This document shows, piece by piece, positions 25,285 through 37,400 of a DNA stretch of 64,000 bases. The stretch covers positions 186,001 to 250,000 of the forward strand of contig NW_023501061.1 of NCBI RefSeq assembly GCF_014066305.1, written 5' to 3'. The notes below the pieces were generated by a model. The model ran no database searches, was not told where the DNA came from, and worked only from the letters and a program-made list of their open reading frames with translations. The stretch is from Letharia columbiana (taxonomy: Eukaryota > Ascomycota > Lecanoromycetes > Lecanorales > Parmeliaceae). Numbering within the stretch: position 1 is the first letter of the stretch; the number at the start of each line of letters is the position of its first letter. The position numbers and the translations under genes were made by a program.

Positions 25285-25665
25285 GAAAGACTTGTTGACG
25301 GTCAGTTCAGCCCCAGAACCAAAACCAAAGAAAGATCGACAACTCAACACTGGGATTCCGCCGCTTTTTCAGCAGCGTCGATAGAGATCCAGTAATTTCA
25401 CTACAGCATCTGATCCGCATTGATATAAAGACAGATGTGGAAAGGCAGAGATAGAGCAGCAGGAGCTCGCTCTGGGATAGAAAGCTGAGCTCTGCGGAGC
25501 CTTGTGATTCTTGTAGTGAGTCTTAGACCTAAGAATGGCCAGCTCATCAATGTGACGATATTAAAGGACTTGTCAGGAACCAGGACAGAACAAAAAGGCA
25601 GCACAACCATAAAACTGCACAGTCGCTCCGTATGCCTTCTTTTGCTTTATCCGCCGTGACAATTC
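25285..25665. other. Intergenic, convergent 3' ends
   Basis: 381 bp between the TAD2 stop and the complex I subunit stop. I see no coding signal, RNA gene or repeat; it must hold both transcription ends. Confidence 0.4.
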
Positions 25666-26428
25666 TTATTTGCTGCCGGCTTGCTCTGCAGCAAGCTCTC
25701 TTTCTGCCTGTCTGTAGTATTTAGCCGTGTCGACGCCGTGCTACAGAACATCAGCGAATTGAACCTATCGTGCCGTACAAAGTGAGCAATACCTGATCAT
25801 GGTTGACAAAATTGAACCAGGGAATGACATGGAGCCAGATGCCGCTATACCGCGAATTACGTGAAGCCACGCCTTGCATGTATGGGGTGAGGCTCGATTT
25901 TCCATACAATGGCTCGTTCCTCTTGACTTTATCGACCATTTCCCGCATATCTCTTTCCACCTCTCTTTTGTTTTCTTCCACCCCGTAGAACCGCACTGCC
26001 CAGGCGTTAGCTAGAGCTTGGGCTGGAAGTGGTTGAGGTGATTGTACAAATTGAGTTTTCGTAAAAGTAGAGGAATCCCGCGCCTGCCCCAATAGTGCAG
26101 CTGAGTCGCATGATAGACGCAAAGCTCCCCTTGGAAACATATGATGGAGATAGCTTTTCCCAAAGCAACATTAAGGCGGGGCCAAAGGCAGCCATAGCAC
26201 CTCCTTTTGCATAGTCTTCAGGTCGCGCATATTTGACAACTCGCTTGAAATGGCTGCACAGTGGTCAGATCAATGAAGCACTAGCAGCCTGAGGTACGTA
26301 CGGATCATTGTCAATGAGCTTTGGAAGCCTATTAGTTGAGTCTCAGTAATCCTTCAAAGGTTACTGACTGGATATCTTGTGTTTGGCTGCTTCGCTGGCA
26401 CATATGGCCGCTGCTGTAGGTCTGTCAT
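25666..26428 (-). CDS. NADH:ubiquinone oxidoreductase 21 kDa subunit (fungal accessory subunit)
   Basis: Accessory subunit of mitochondrial complex I found in fungi (NUXM / 21.3 kDa family, with N- and C-terminal family domains). About 185 residues over five exons. MTDLQQRPYVPAKQPNTRYP joins LIDNDP, then HFKRVVKYARPEDYAKG. The membrane-proximal AAFGPALMLLWEKLSPSYVS and GAGAGFLYFYENSI follow, then REVERDMREMVDKVKRNEPL, MQGVASRNSRYS and WFNFVNHDQ. The last short exon, HGVDTAKYYRQAERELAAEQ, ends at 25666. The start at 26428 gives the short N-terminus usual in the family; one junction needs an AAG acceptor. Probably an inner-membrane protein with one or two membrane segments. Confidence 0.9.
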
Positions 26429-27081
26429 GCTGGGCGTGCTCAATCAGGATTCAGGAAGAAGGAACACTGAACAAAGCGAAGTTCGAGTTGGGCTCAATGG
26501 GCCGGCTTCGGGACAATATTAGCGTATGCAGAAAGGTCCGGAATCCTTGGCATTAAGAGCTCTCTGTCGCTTACCTATTCCACTCCGCCAATACTTTGAC
26601 GAACAGCATTTCAAAATCAATGTACGATCATCTGTCTAGACTTTCCCAAGTTCAATTTTATGCATACTTGTAGTTGATACAAGAGGAAATACGAAATCGG
26701 CAATGCTTCGAGATATCTTGGCTTTTTTTCAAGACCGTAGCATGAAAATTTGAACACATAAAGACTTTCGCAATACGTTATCAAACTTGATGGTTGAAAC
26801 GTTCTTGAATGTATTATGATAGAAATCATTGTTGACCTTTTATATCAGTGCCTGCTACATTTGGGGCAGGGTCTTAATAGGTCATAGAGGGGGCAAAATT
26901 TTGTCAATGCCAAGGATTACGAAGAAGCACGTCGCGTGGAATCGCGTCATTTCATTATATCGAACATTCTTTGGGCTTCAAAGCAAAAACAAGAAGATTT
27001 TATCTACATACAGCAGAAGACTCTTCCACCATCCCAGTCTAGAGGCCTAAATCATACAAGCAACCTATCCTGAACAGTACC
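26429..27081. promoter_or_regulatory. Divergent intergenic region, complex I subunit / Csm3
   Basis: 653 bp between divergent starts. AT-rich around 26600-26900 with no convincing ORF or repeat. The last 100 bp before 27082 contain CATCCCAG and CAACCTATCC stretches of ordinary promoter or leader type. Confidence 0.35.
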
Positions 27082-27989
27082 ATGGCAACTACCGATGTAG
27101 CCGCACGAAATGTTCCCCCAGTCGACGATTTGGATGACAGCTTATTCGACTACGACGTTGGTGATGTATTTCGCGATGTCGACACTAACATGGATGTGCC
27201 TGCCGCAAGAGCAGACGAAAAGGAGAATGGCGCAGGTCTGGGCATCGACGAAGAGATCAAAGTGACCAAAAAGAGGGCTCCTGTACCGAAATTGGACGAA
27301 AATAGGTTCGCGCCTAAAAGGGCTGCAACGGTGGACCGATCGCTCAATGGTTCACAGGCTCCTGTCACCTGCTGGTATCCCAAAGCTACGGAGAATTGCG
27401 AAAGAGCGGTTGAAGTTCAAAGGGAAAGGGCACGAAGTATGGCGTCCGAAAGAGCTTAACAAGGCGATGGCTGACATCTTCCGGTCTGCAGTACTCTGAT
27501 ATGGCTCGACTGCTGAATATGTATCAGTTGTGGCTAGATGAACTATATCCTCGAGCAAAATTTGCAGACGGACTTGCCATCATTGAGAAGCTTGGCCACA
27601 CAAAACGAATGCAAACAATGAGGCGACAGTGGATCAATGAAGGGAAACCACAGGACAGCTTGGATAGCTTAGGAGAAGGCACAGAAGAGCTGGCAGGCGA
27701 ACAAAGAAGCTCGAAAGCGGGACAGCAACAATACTGGGAGGCCAAGTCAAGGGAGAGGCCGAGAACGCCTGTTGCAGTTGTGGGGGATGACAATGATATC
27801 CACGCAGCCACACCAACATTTCCTCGAGACGATGGGAAGACGGAACGCGATGGTGACACGGAAAATTTGTTTTTGGACGATTCAACGAAGACTGTTCTAA
27901 TACTAGGGCAAGAATCCAGAAGCCCAACAAGGGAGGAGAATTTTGCCGATGATGAGGATGCACTGTTAGCTCACAACGATGTGTGGTGA
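27082..27989 (+). CDS. CSM3: Csm3/Swi3/TIPIN replication fork protection protein
   Basis: Small partner of Tof1/Swi1 in the fork protection complex; it stabilises stalled forks and helps Mrc1-dependent checkpoint signalling. Exons 27082-27305, 27358-27436 and 27492-27989 join to 266 residues. The conserved Swi3 domain crosses both introns: VPKLDENR, then LLSPAGIPKLRRIAKERLKF, then YSDMARLLNMYQLWLDELYP and KLGHTKRMQTMRRQWINEGK. The N-terminus is acidic; the C-terminal third is low-complexity and acidic (LFLDDSTKT, NFADDEDALLAHNDVW), possibly a replication-protein contact. Introns of 52 and 55 bp have clean GT-AG ends. Confidence 0.92.
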
Positions 27990-28289
27990 TGCGACTACGT
28001 GGATCCGTGGATCGGTCAATGTGGTTGGTCATGAGATACCTTACAAGTAATTAGAGCGTGTCTGCTACTTTTTCTAAACGCTCGTGATATATGCACACCC
28101 ATTTTTGATACATTGACAGCCCCCTCAAGGAAGTAAGAGGAACCAATGATGTACGGTCCAGAGGTAGAAGGATCACTGGCTATGTATGACTGGTGCAGAG
28201 CCAGATATCTACTCGTAGCCAAGGCCCACTAGTGATATTGGCTAGGCAACCCCTGTAAAATCCTCACTGTGGTCAGTGTATCAAGTTAA
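27990..28289. other. Intergenic after Csm3
   Basis: 300 bp with the probable Csm3 3' end. No ORF, RNA gene or repeat is supported. Confidence 0.3.
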
Positions 28290-29462
28290 CTGTATTAGAT
28301 TCGATTCCTAATGGCGCTGGTGCAATGGTGTAATGGTTTTGTGTTTCATTTCTCTCACATCCGATGGTGTTGCGGTGCTTCTTATTTATTGGCGGCGCCT
28401 TAAATTAGCCTCAGGTTTTAAAGTTCTCAACCGGGAACAGCCGTTGGTTCGAATTTCCCCGGTCACCGGTGCTTTCATGCCCGGAAAATGTTCGTTGGTT
28501 GGCTTACCGTCCGGGGCGGGTATTTAGTTCGTATTAGGTTCGATTCCTAATGGCGCTGGTACAATGGTGTCCTAGTTGCGGTGCTTCTTGTTTTCTTGGG
28601 GGGCAGAAATAAAAGCACCGCAACACCATTGTACCAGCGCCATTAGGAATCGAACCTACCGAATTAATTGACTCATTATAAGGTAGTATTTCATTATAAG
28701 GTAGTATCGCATATAAAGTATGGTTCCAAATGACTATTTTGAAACCACTGGGGGTTTGGTCATATAAGGTAGGTATTTTGAGACGGTATATAGACTACTT
28801 AGTCATCTACATAGCCAGTTAATACTTACCCACCAGTTGCCATGCTTCTACCACCACTGTTCATCATCCTCGCCCTCAGCATCTTGCTCAGGACCATGTA
28901 GAGCCTCTTCGTCGTAGTCTATGTAGTAGGTGGCTCGATACCTGTAGGAATAGCCTTATTGGATGGAGGTGATGCGATTGAGGTGTGGAGTAGCTGAGTA
29001 GCTGAGTTGAGGTATTGATGGGAAGATACCTGAGAAAACGTCTTGACGCGGATCAATTTGGTAGGTAACACGCTATTCATCTCTTTTTCGCTTACTACTA
29101 GCGGCGACATGTATAAAGTCCTACTGGCATATAACGCTGTTTTGCATATAAATACGGTTATAGTGGTGGCAATACCATCACACCATATAACTGCTACCTT
29201 AGTAATTAATTGGTAATACGAACTAAATACCTCCAACCACACGACCACAACCAACAGGTGTCCGCCCCCGGACTATGACTAACGGGGAACATTTCGCTTC
29301 ACAAATCAATGCGTCGCACGGGTTTCGAACCTAAGCCCTCGCCAACACCGCTCGACGGAACTTTAAAACCTGTGGCTAATGGCGCTGCCAGAAATAAAAA
29401 GCACCGCAACACCATTGTACCAGCGCCATTAGGAATCGAACCTAATACGAACTAAATACCTC
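28290..29462. repeat. Composite repeat with inverted, Pol III-box-like units
   Basis: A unit of about 250 bp at 28291-28545 reappears inverted at about 29215-29445. Shared blocks include TTGCGGTGCTT, AGGTTTTAAAGTTC and TATTTAGTTCGTATTAGG. Every outer edge carries GGTTCGATTCCTAATGGCGC or its complement. GGTTCGATTCC matches the B-box consensus of RNA polymerase III genes, and TTAGG-TTCGATT-CCTAA can fold as a T-arm. A second B-box-like GGTTCGAA lies in each unit (28446 plus strand; near 29325 minus strand). No full tRNA cloverleaf can be drawn. Probably a tRNA-derived SINE or a non-autonomous palindromic element. Between the units (28680-29210) lie short repeats (ATTATAAGGTAGTAT, twice) and nothing codable. 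Confidence 0.5.
28533..28664. repeat. Near-perfect hairpin, about 130 bp (MITE-like)
   Basis: TTAGGTTCGATTCCTAATGG, continuing through GCGCTGGTACAATGGTGT and TTGCGGTGCTT, is matched by its reverse complement ending at about 28663, around a loop of roughly 25 bp (28588-28612). The arm is the same as the outer edge of the 28291 and 29445 units. Confidence 0.75.
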
Positions 29463-29865
29463 CAACCACAGGGGGGTGTCAATATGTATCAAAAAGGGGT
29501 GTGCATGTATCACAGGCCTTTCTAAAGGCGCTAGACCCAAAGCAGCAATATTATGTTCTGACTGTGACCACGTTGATGCCATTCTTGACGGTAGCAGCCC
29601 CCAACCTTTATTCACTCAGCAGAGATCTAGCCACACCTATCTCGTAGAATCTTCGGAAAGGTGAGGTAGATGATTACAAGCGAAGTGAAGTTTCAGACTC
29701 TGCTTTCTCGCCGTACAGGCATCAAAAGGTTATATCCTCCCCAAAACCCCCTTCTTTAGGGGCCCATGCCATCCTGATCTTCCATTGCTCTAATCCATTG
29801 ACATCCGTCTGGTCATTTCTGTGTCATCAATCTTTGCCTTGATAAAGGTAGAGATTTTTTTCCTC
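29463..29865. promoter_or_regulatory. Ski2 upstream region
   Basis: About 400 bp between the repeat cluster and the Ski2 start. 29476-29664 is open for 62 codons but has no family support. TCCATTGCTCTAATCCATTG and the CT-rich tract before 29866 look like a leader. Confidence 0.35.
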
Positions 29866-32800
29866 ATGACTTCAGATCTTTGGCGTGCGGTCGAAAGGCT
29901 GCGTATGAGCGCCAACAAGCACGATTTTGACCGTGATATGTGCATCGACGGTACGCTTCTTCAGCAGAGGCCAAGGAAGCGAACCAAAATAGATACTCAG
30001 GCTCTGAAGAAGGAGCTGGAAAAGGACTTCCTCACACCGCAGACGTCTTTTGACGTGGAATGGCTTGATAAATTACAACAGTATGTCGTTCAACCAAGAG
30101 GCGTGAGAATCTGCTGACATTCTCTATGGACGATGGGATATCCCCACAGACTACACTGGTGTATATGAGCTGGCACCCACACAGTCGAGGACTATTATTC
30201 GCTTTACTAGAGAAGGTTTGGAAGGCAAAGTTACTGGCTACAAAGAGGTCACCGTACCTGCCAAAAGCGCCACCGCCAAAAATTCGACCTCATTACTCAG
30301 GAAACCAGCTAATCGTGCTGACTTCGTTCGTGGAGCTGCTGGATTCTTTCCGTTTGCGCCAGGCGGGCTTGACGGTGTAACTGCCGTTGCTGCGCATGAA
30401 GACCAAGCCATTCAAGAACAGCAACAAGCCAAAGGCAATCAAGGGAGCAGATTAGACCGTGTGATCGATTTTAGTTCGCATGCTGGTTTGCTCGAGATAC
30501 CGCCCGGCTTTGACAGAGGACTAGATTTAACGAAGGATAACAAAAAGCTGGACGAGGCTACTGCAAAGCAAGTGGAAGACACTCTAGGAGCAGAGCCTAA
30601 AGAAATAGGTACCTCTGATGGCAAAGGGGGTTCCGGCGTCAACGGTGTCTCGTTGGAAGAACATGAGTCTGGTGACAGCGACTCAAACGGGGGGGACGAG
30701 GAAGACATTGACTGCATACTGCCCGTAGAATTTCCAGCCCTTGGGCCTCATGGTATCCTAGCAGCGTCGACGATGCGGAAAGGCGGCAAAGAATGGGCTC
30801 ACATGGTTGACGTGAAGAGAGAACTCACTAATTTTCAAGAACTTGTGCCCGACATGGCCAGGACTTGGCCTTTCGAACTCGACACTTTCCAAAAAGAGGC
30901 CGTATATCATCTCGAAAATGGCGATTCGGTCTTCGTAGCGGCTCATACCTCTGCTGGGAAGACCGTCGTTGCTGAGTATGCAATAGCGCTGGCAGCCAGG
31001 CACATGACTAAAGCTATCTACACGTCTCCAATCAAAGCCTTGAGCAATCAGAAATTTCGAGATTTCAGAATTGGGTTCCAAGACGTGGGCATCTTGACAG
31101 GTGATGTCCAGATCAATCCAGAAGCTAGCTGCCTTATCATGACAACGGAAATCTTAAGAAGTATGCTCTACCGCGGAGCGGACCTACTCAGAGATGTCGA
31201 ATTCGTCATCTTCGATGAAGTTCATTACGTTAATGACTTGGAGCGGGGCGTCGTTTGGGAAGAAGTAATCATCATGCTCCCAGAGCACGTCACTCTCATC
31301 CTTCTTTCAGCAACTGTTCCGAATACCTACGAGTTTGCTTCTTGGGTAGGAAGAACAAAGAAGAAAGACATTTATGTTATCTCAACACCGAAAAGACCAG
31401 TGCCACTGGAACACTACCTGTGGGCTGATAAGACCATGCATAAAATCATCGATGCGGACAAGAAATTTTTAGATAAAGGCTGGAAGGAGGCAAACATAGC
31501 CATGTCAGGCAGGGACAAGAGTCAATCTGCGGTTGAAGCCAGTGGATCAGCTACTCAGCGCGGTGCGTCTAATGCCAGAGGAGGCCGTGGCCAGGTTCAA
31601 CGTGGTGGGCCTGCGCGTGGAGGCCAACAGCGTGGAGGGACACAGTCGCAGGGAAGGTTTCAGGCTCCGCGAGGCGTCGGGAATATCGCTCGGACAGGGC
31701 GGGGCGGAGGTCGAACAAGTGCTGCGCAGGACAGAAACATTTGGGTCCATCTCATTCAGCATCTAAAGAAGCATGTTCTTCTTCCCGCATGCATCTTTGT
31801 CTTCTCAAAGAAAAGGTGTGAGCAAAATGCCGACGCCTTGTCAAATCTAGACTTCTGTACTGCATTGGAGAAGAGCGCGATACACATGACAATCGAGCGA
31901 TCAATTGCTCGGCTCAAGCCAGAGGATCGCCTTCTACCCCAAATCAGGCGATTACGGGAACTGCTCAGTCGGGGTGTCGCCGTACATCATGGTGGTCTTC
32001 TACCAATTGTCAAAGAAGTCGTTGAAATCCTCTTCGCAAAGACACTTGTGAAAGTTTTGTTTGCCACGGAAACTTTTGCTATGGGTCTTAACCTACCAAC
32101 GCGTACAGTGGTCTTTTCTGGCTTCCGCAAGCATGATGGTCGAGCTTTTAGAGATCTTCTGCCCGGCGAATACACGCAAATGGCAGGTAGAGCTGGTCGG
32201 CGCGGAATCGACCCCGTTGGCAGCGTAGTTATCGTCAACTCTAACAGTGACGAGGCTCCGCCTGCTGCCACACTGAAGCAGATGATTCTTGGGGACCCCA
32301 CGAAACTACGATCTCAGTTTCGTCTTACTTACAACATGATCCTCAACCTACTCAGAGTAGAGGCACTAAAGATTGAGGAGATGATCAAAAGAAGCTTCAG
32401 TGAAAATGCAACCCAGGCGCTGCTCCCCGAGCAAGAAAAGCAGATCAAGCTCTCCGAATCGGACTTGGCCAAGATCAAACGTGAACCTTGCGAAGTTTGC
32501 GATATCGATATCGACGTGTGTCACGACGCGGCCATGGAATACCTGCTAGCCACTGCAGATGTGTACCTTGCACTTTTAGCATCTCCTGTTGGCAGGCGGA
32601 TGTTATCTGCCAAGCGCTTGGTCGTATTTCGAAAGGTGAAAAATCTTTCATACAACAAAATTAGGCCGATGGAGCTAATTGAAGTTCAGAACGGTATACA
32701 TACAGCTGGAATCCTTCTACGCGAAGGCGTGAGCAAGGGCCTTGCTCCCACCCTCGAGCTTCTCTCTCTAGGAGCAAAAAACCCAACTCGTAATCCGGGC

Positions 32801-33998
32801 GATCTTTTACCCTATCTTCCTAAATTTCGCCCCCTTTTCGCAAAGCTACCTACAGAGGTTGCAGAGATGGAGCTCAAGGTCCTCAAGATCCCCTTGAGTG
32901 ACATTGACTCTGTGACCAAAACCATTGTACAGGTTAGAGGACCTACCTGGCATCTGCAGATTAAGAAAGGTATTGATAACCAAATCGTAGATTGGGACCG
33001 ATAAATTACTAAAACACAGTGAAGAAGCGACAAAGATCGCAGTAGGGGAAGTGGCGAAGATCTGTGCAGCATGGGACCAGCCTAATTGGGACGAACTGGA
33101 CTGGAGTCGGATGAAGGAGCTCCAGACACGGGAGATACTGGAACATCGCAAGCAAGAAGCCACCAAAGCCCAGCAAGCTCGTGCGCTCGAGTGCCCGAAC
33201 TTTGTCAAGCACGTAAGGCACTGAATTTCTAAAACTTCCATGTGTATGCTGATTTGTTGTAGTTCTCTATGCGTCATGATGAATGGCTCGTCAAAGAGAA
33301 TATATCACAGCTGAGGCAACTAATGTCGGATCAGAACTTACAGCTCCTTCCCGACTACGAACAGCGAATATCTGTCTTGAAAGATTTGGGGTTCATCGAC
33401 CACCACTCAAGGGTTGAGCTCAAAGGCAAGGTAGCCTGTGAAGTAAGCTTGAACCTGTGATGCATCTTCTTGACCGTTGTTGACGAAAGATGTCTAGATT
33501 CATTCGGCTGACGAGCTTGTCCTTACTGAGCTTGTACTCGAAAATGTGCTTGCAAAATTCGAACCAGAAGAGATTGTCGCTCTTCTATCAGCATTTGTCT
33601 TCCAAGAAAAGACCGAGGCCGAGCCCACCTTGACTCCACATCTGGAAAAAGGGAAGGAGACGATCATTGCTATATCTGAAAAAGTCAACGCTTTCCAGAC
33701 GCAGCATCAAGTCATTCTCTCAAGCGATGACTCGAATGACTTTGTGAGTCGACCTCGGTTTGGTCTCGTGGAGGTGGTGTATGAGTGGGCCAGGGGGATG
33801 TCATTCAACCGGATCACCGACCTCACGGATGTGCTGGAGGGAACGATCGTCCGCGTAATCACGAGATTGGACGAGACGTGTAGGGAGGTGAAGAACGCAG
33901 CGAGGATCATTGGAGACCCTGAGCTCTTCACAAAGATGCAAACTGCGCAAGAGCTGATCAAACGCGACATCACAGCGGTCGCCTCGCTCTATATGTGA
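29866..33998 (+). CDS. SKI2: Ski2-type DExH RNA helicase
   Basis: Helicase of the Ski complex (Ski2-Ski3-Ski8) that feeds mRNA 3'-to-5' into the cytoplasmic exosome. About 1,290 residues. Motifs in order: [14 protein letters not shown] (Walker A), [21 protein letters not shown] (DEVH), [41 protein letters not shown]. An Arg/Gly-rich insert (31540-31720, in the arch position) separates the RecA lobes. The C-terminal DSHCT region ends in [20 protein letters not shown]. Introns after NFVKH and VACE join cleanly. Two other junctions do not. After LKDLQQ-type exon 1 (about 30080-30149) no GT-AG pair reaches the frame of [16 protein letters not shown], though a GC-AG intron 30101-30149 would. The otherwise good intron 32970-33019 leaves the frame off by one before [11 protein letters not shown]. 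The gene could be slightly damaged, or the assembly may have an indel. Confidence 0.88.
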
Positions 33999-34486
33999 GA
34001 GATGGATGTGTAGCAATGATCATGTGAAGTTCTCTGCTGTATTGTATTTAATACCAACACCTCCTACATTGAGGTAGGCAATAAAAATATGTAACTGATG
34101 GAGTGAGAACGTTGGCACAATGTAAATGGTTGATCAGACATGATGTTGTGAGGTTGGTTCCTGTGAAAATTGTAGCACAAGGAGATGATATAGTCGACAT
34201 TTTCGAAATCTTGGCGGCTCACTACTGTGGTTGCACCTCGTTTCTCGTGCAACAACATTTCCTCAGTCCGCGCAACACAAGTGCATGTTGTCCCTAAACT
34301 CCACGCAGCCTTTGACTTGCATTCGCAGCTTGGTTTGAGCGCGCTATTCTGACCCTTGACTGTCCTAGTCTTAAGCACCCTACGTGGAATAGACCGCCGT
34401 TCAGTCCACGCCCACCCCCCACACGCCCTCAACCTTGCTTCCGTTGCGCTCTCTTGGGCGCGCTGACGCGCCAGACATAAGACAGG
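33999..34486. promoter_or_regulatory. Intergenic Ski2 / importin
   Basis: 488 bp. The Ski2 3' end lies near 34040-34090. A C-rich patch (CCACGCCCACCCCCCACACG, 34406-34425) some 60 bp before the importin start is a plausible promoter element. No ORF is supported. Confidence 0.35.
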
Positions 34487-37400
34487 ATGGATGTCACGCT
34501 CCTTCGAAACCGGATACAGTCGACAGTGGACCCAAATGCAGATGCGAGACGTCAAGCTGAATTAGACTTGAGATATGTAAGCTCCCTGGTGCTCTTGTTC
34601 TCACAATGTGTTGACATGCCCCCTCCAAGGCAGAAGAACAACCAGGCTTTACCAACGCTCTTCTCAACATACTACAGGCGGAGCAGGACAACAGCATACG
34701 TCTTTCCAGTACGCCTTCCGACTGCCTTTACAGTGACACCGCTAATTCATATACAGCTGTTGTATACCTCAAAAACCGAGTCACCAGAGCATGGCAACCG
34801 AGCGAAGATTCTGCAGCACACAAACAAATACCAGAAGATGAGAAGCTCGACCTGCGGAACCGTCTTCTACCTATACTAGCCTCTTCGTCACCACAAGTCC
34901 GGATACAGCTCATACCAATCCTGCAAAAAATATTATCCTACGACTTTCCTGCCAAATGGCCCAACTTCCTAGATATAACGATGCAACTGTTGAATACAAA
35001 CGATGCAAACTCCGTCTTCGCAGGCTTACATTGTATGCTAGCAATATGCCGGATGTATAGATTTAAGGGAGGAGAGAACAGGGGGAACTTCAACCAAATT
35101 GTTGAGGCATCTTTCCCACAGCTGCTGGGTATTGCCACACGACTGGTGGGAGAAAGAAGCGTGGAGGCATGGGAAATGTTACACATCATCATGAAAGCGT
35201 ACAAACATGCGATCTATGTGGGTCGATCCTCTACACGCCTACAACCAGTGGCATGCTAACATGCATGAAGTTCGAATTACCTGGATACCTGATGCATCAA
35301 GACCGAATGGTTGGTTGGTGTACCCTGTTTCTGACTATCGTCGCCAAAGAGGCCCCAGGCCACGCCCTTGACGAGGACTACGACGAGCGAGAAAGAAATC
35401 ATTTCTGGAAGTCAAAGAAATGGGCGTATGCAAATCTCAATCGGCTGTTTGTACGGTATGTAGTAAATATCAAGGCGCTGAATTCTGTCAATGGGCGATT
35501 ACTGAATGGTCTCAAGATACGGCAGCCCCAGCACTAACCAGAAAAATGCCTCTCCAGAGATGGTGGAATTCTCTAAATCATTTCTTGCGAATTTCGCCCC
35601 TGAAATCCTCAAAGGATATTTACAGTCAATCGAGAAGTGGGCATCCAAAACAACTTGGCTCAGCAAGCCATCGCTATCATATACGCTAAGCTTTCTGGAC
35701 GAGTGCGTGAAGCCAAAGTCAATGTGGAATCACCTCAAACCGCACATGGATACCCTCATCTCCCACGTGTTCTTTCCAATTCTTTGCCAATCCGATGAAG
35801 ACATTGAGCTCTTTGACTCCGATCCTCCAGAATACCTTCATCGCAAGCTGAATTTCTATGAAGAAGTCTCAGCGCCTGATGTTGCTGCGACCAATCTCCT
35901 AGTCTCATTGACTAAAAGCCGCAAGAAACAGACGTTCTCAATTTTGAACTTTGTCAACGGCGTTGTCAACAAGTACGAATCTGCTCCAGACGATCAGAAG
36001 AACGCTCGAGAGAAAGAAGGAGCACTCCGCATGATCGGAACGTTGGCTTCTGTCATTCTGAGCAAAAAAAGTCCAATAGCTGATCAAGTCGAGTATTTCT
36101 TTGTCCGGCATGTCTTCCCAGAGTTCCGCAGTCCCCATGGATTTCTTCGGGCACGAGCCTGCGACACGTTAGGCAAATTTGAGCAACTTGAATTTAAGGA
36201 CCCCAGCAATCTGCTCATCATCTACCGAAACATACTCGAATCGATGGCCGATCCTGCGCTGCCAGTACGCGTAGAGGCAGCCCTCGCCCTTCAACCTCTC
36301 ATCAGACACGAAGTCATTCGGGCTTCTATGCAACAAAACATACCGCAGATAATGCAGCAATTACTGAAGCTGGCTAATGAAGTTGACGTAGATGCGCTAG
36401 CTAATGTTATGGAGGATTTCGTTGAAGAATTCGCCGCCGAGCTCACCCCTTTCGCAGTCGCACTGAGCGAGCAATTGCGGGATACGTACCTTCGGATCGT
36501 CCGCGAACTATTAGAAAAGCAGAGCGCCAAAGACGAAGACGAGACCTATGGAGACTTCTTAGACGACAAGAGCATTACCGCGCTTGGCGTTCTTCAAACT
36601 ATTGGTACTCTCATTCTTACCTTGGAGGCAACACCGGATGTTTTAATGCACCTAGAAACCATTCTAATGCCAGTGATTCAGATCACCCTCGAGAACAAGC
36701 TCTTTGATTTGTACAATGAGGTATTCGAGATCATTGACAGCTGCACTTTCTCGGCTAAATCAGTGTCACCTACAATGTGGCAAGCTTTCGTGTTAATGCA
36801 CAAAACCTTCAAGTCCGGTGCAGAGTTATACCTGGAAGACATGCTCCCCGCCTTGGATAATTTCGTTTCGTATGGGGCAGAAACGCTGGTCCAGACCCCC
36901 ACATATATCGAAGCTCTCGTTGGTATGGTATCGGACATATTCCACGACGAAAAGGTCGGAGGTATGGACCGAATCTGCGGCTGCAAGCTTGCAGAAGCAA
37001 TCATGCTCAATCTTCGGGGACATGTTGACCGATTCGTTCCCACCTTCGTGGAATTAGCTATGAGGATGCTATCAAGTAACGAGCTAAAGGTCAAATCTTA
37101 CAGAATACACCTTATGGAAATGGTTATAAACGCCCTCTACTACAATCCAGTGATCGCTCTGCATGTCTTAGAGTCAAATGGATGGACCAACAAGTTCTTT
37201 AGCTCTTGGTTTTCGAATATTGAGAGCTTCACACGAGTCCACGACAAGAAATTGTCTATTGTCGCCATAAGCTCCCTACTAACACTGAACGCCAATGAAG
37301 TACCCACCAGCGTTCAACAAGGCTGGCCGCGATTATTGCAGGGCGTGGTCCGCTTGTTTCAGACCCTCCCAGCGGCATTAAAGAGTAAGCTAAGCATCAA

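Noticed and set aside
28933..29254. 111-codon minus-strand ORF in the repeat cluster
   Set aside because: Lies between repeat units, shows no motif, and overlaps the inverted unit at its end.
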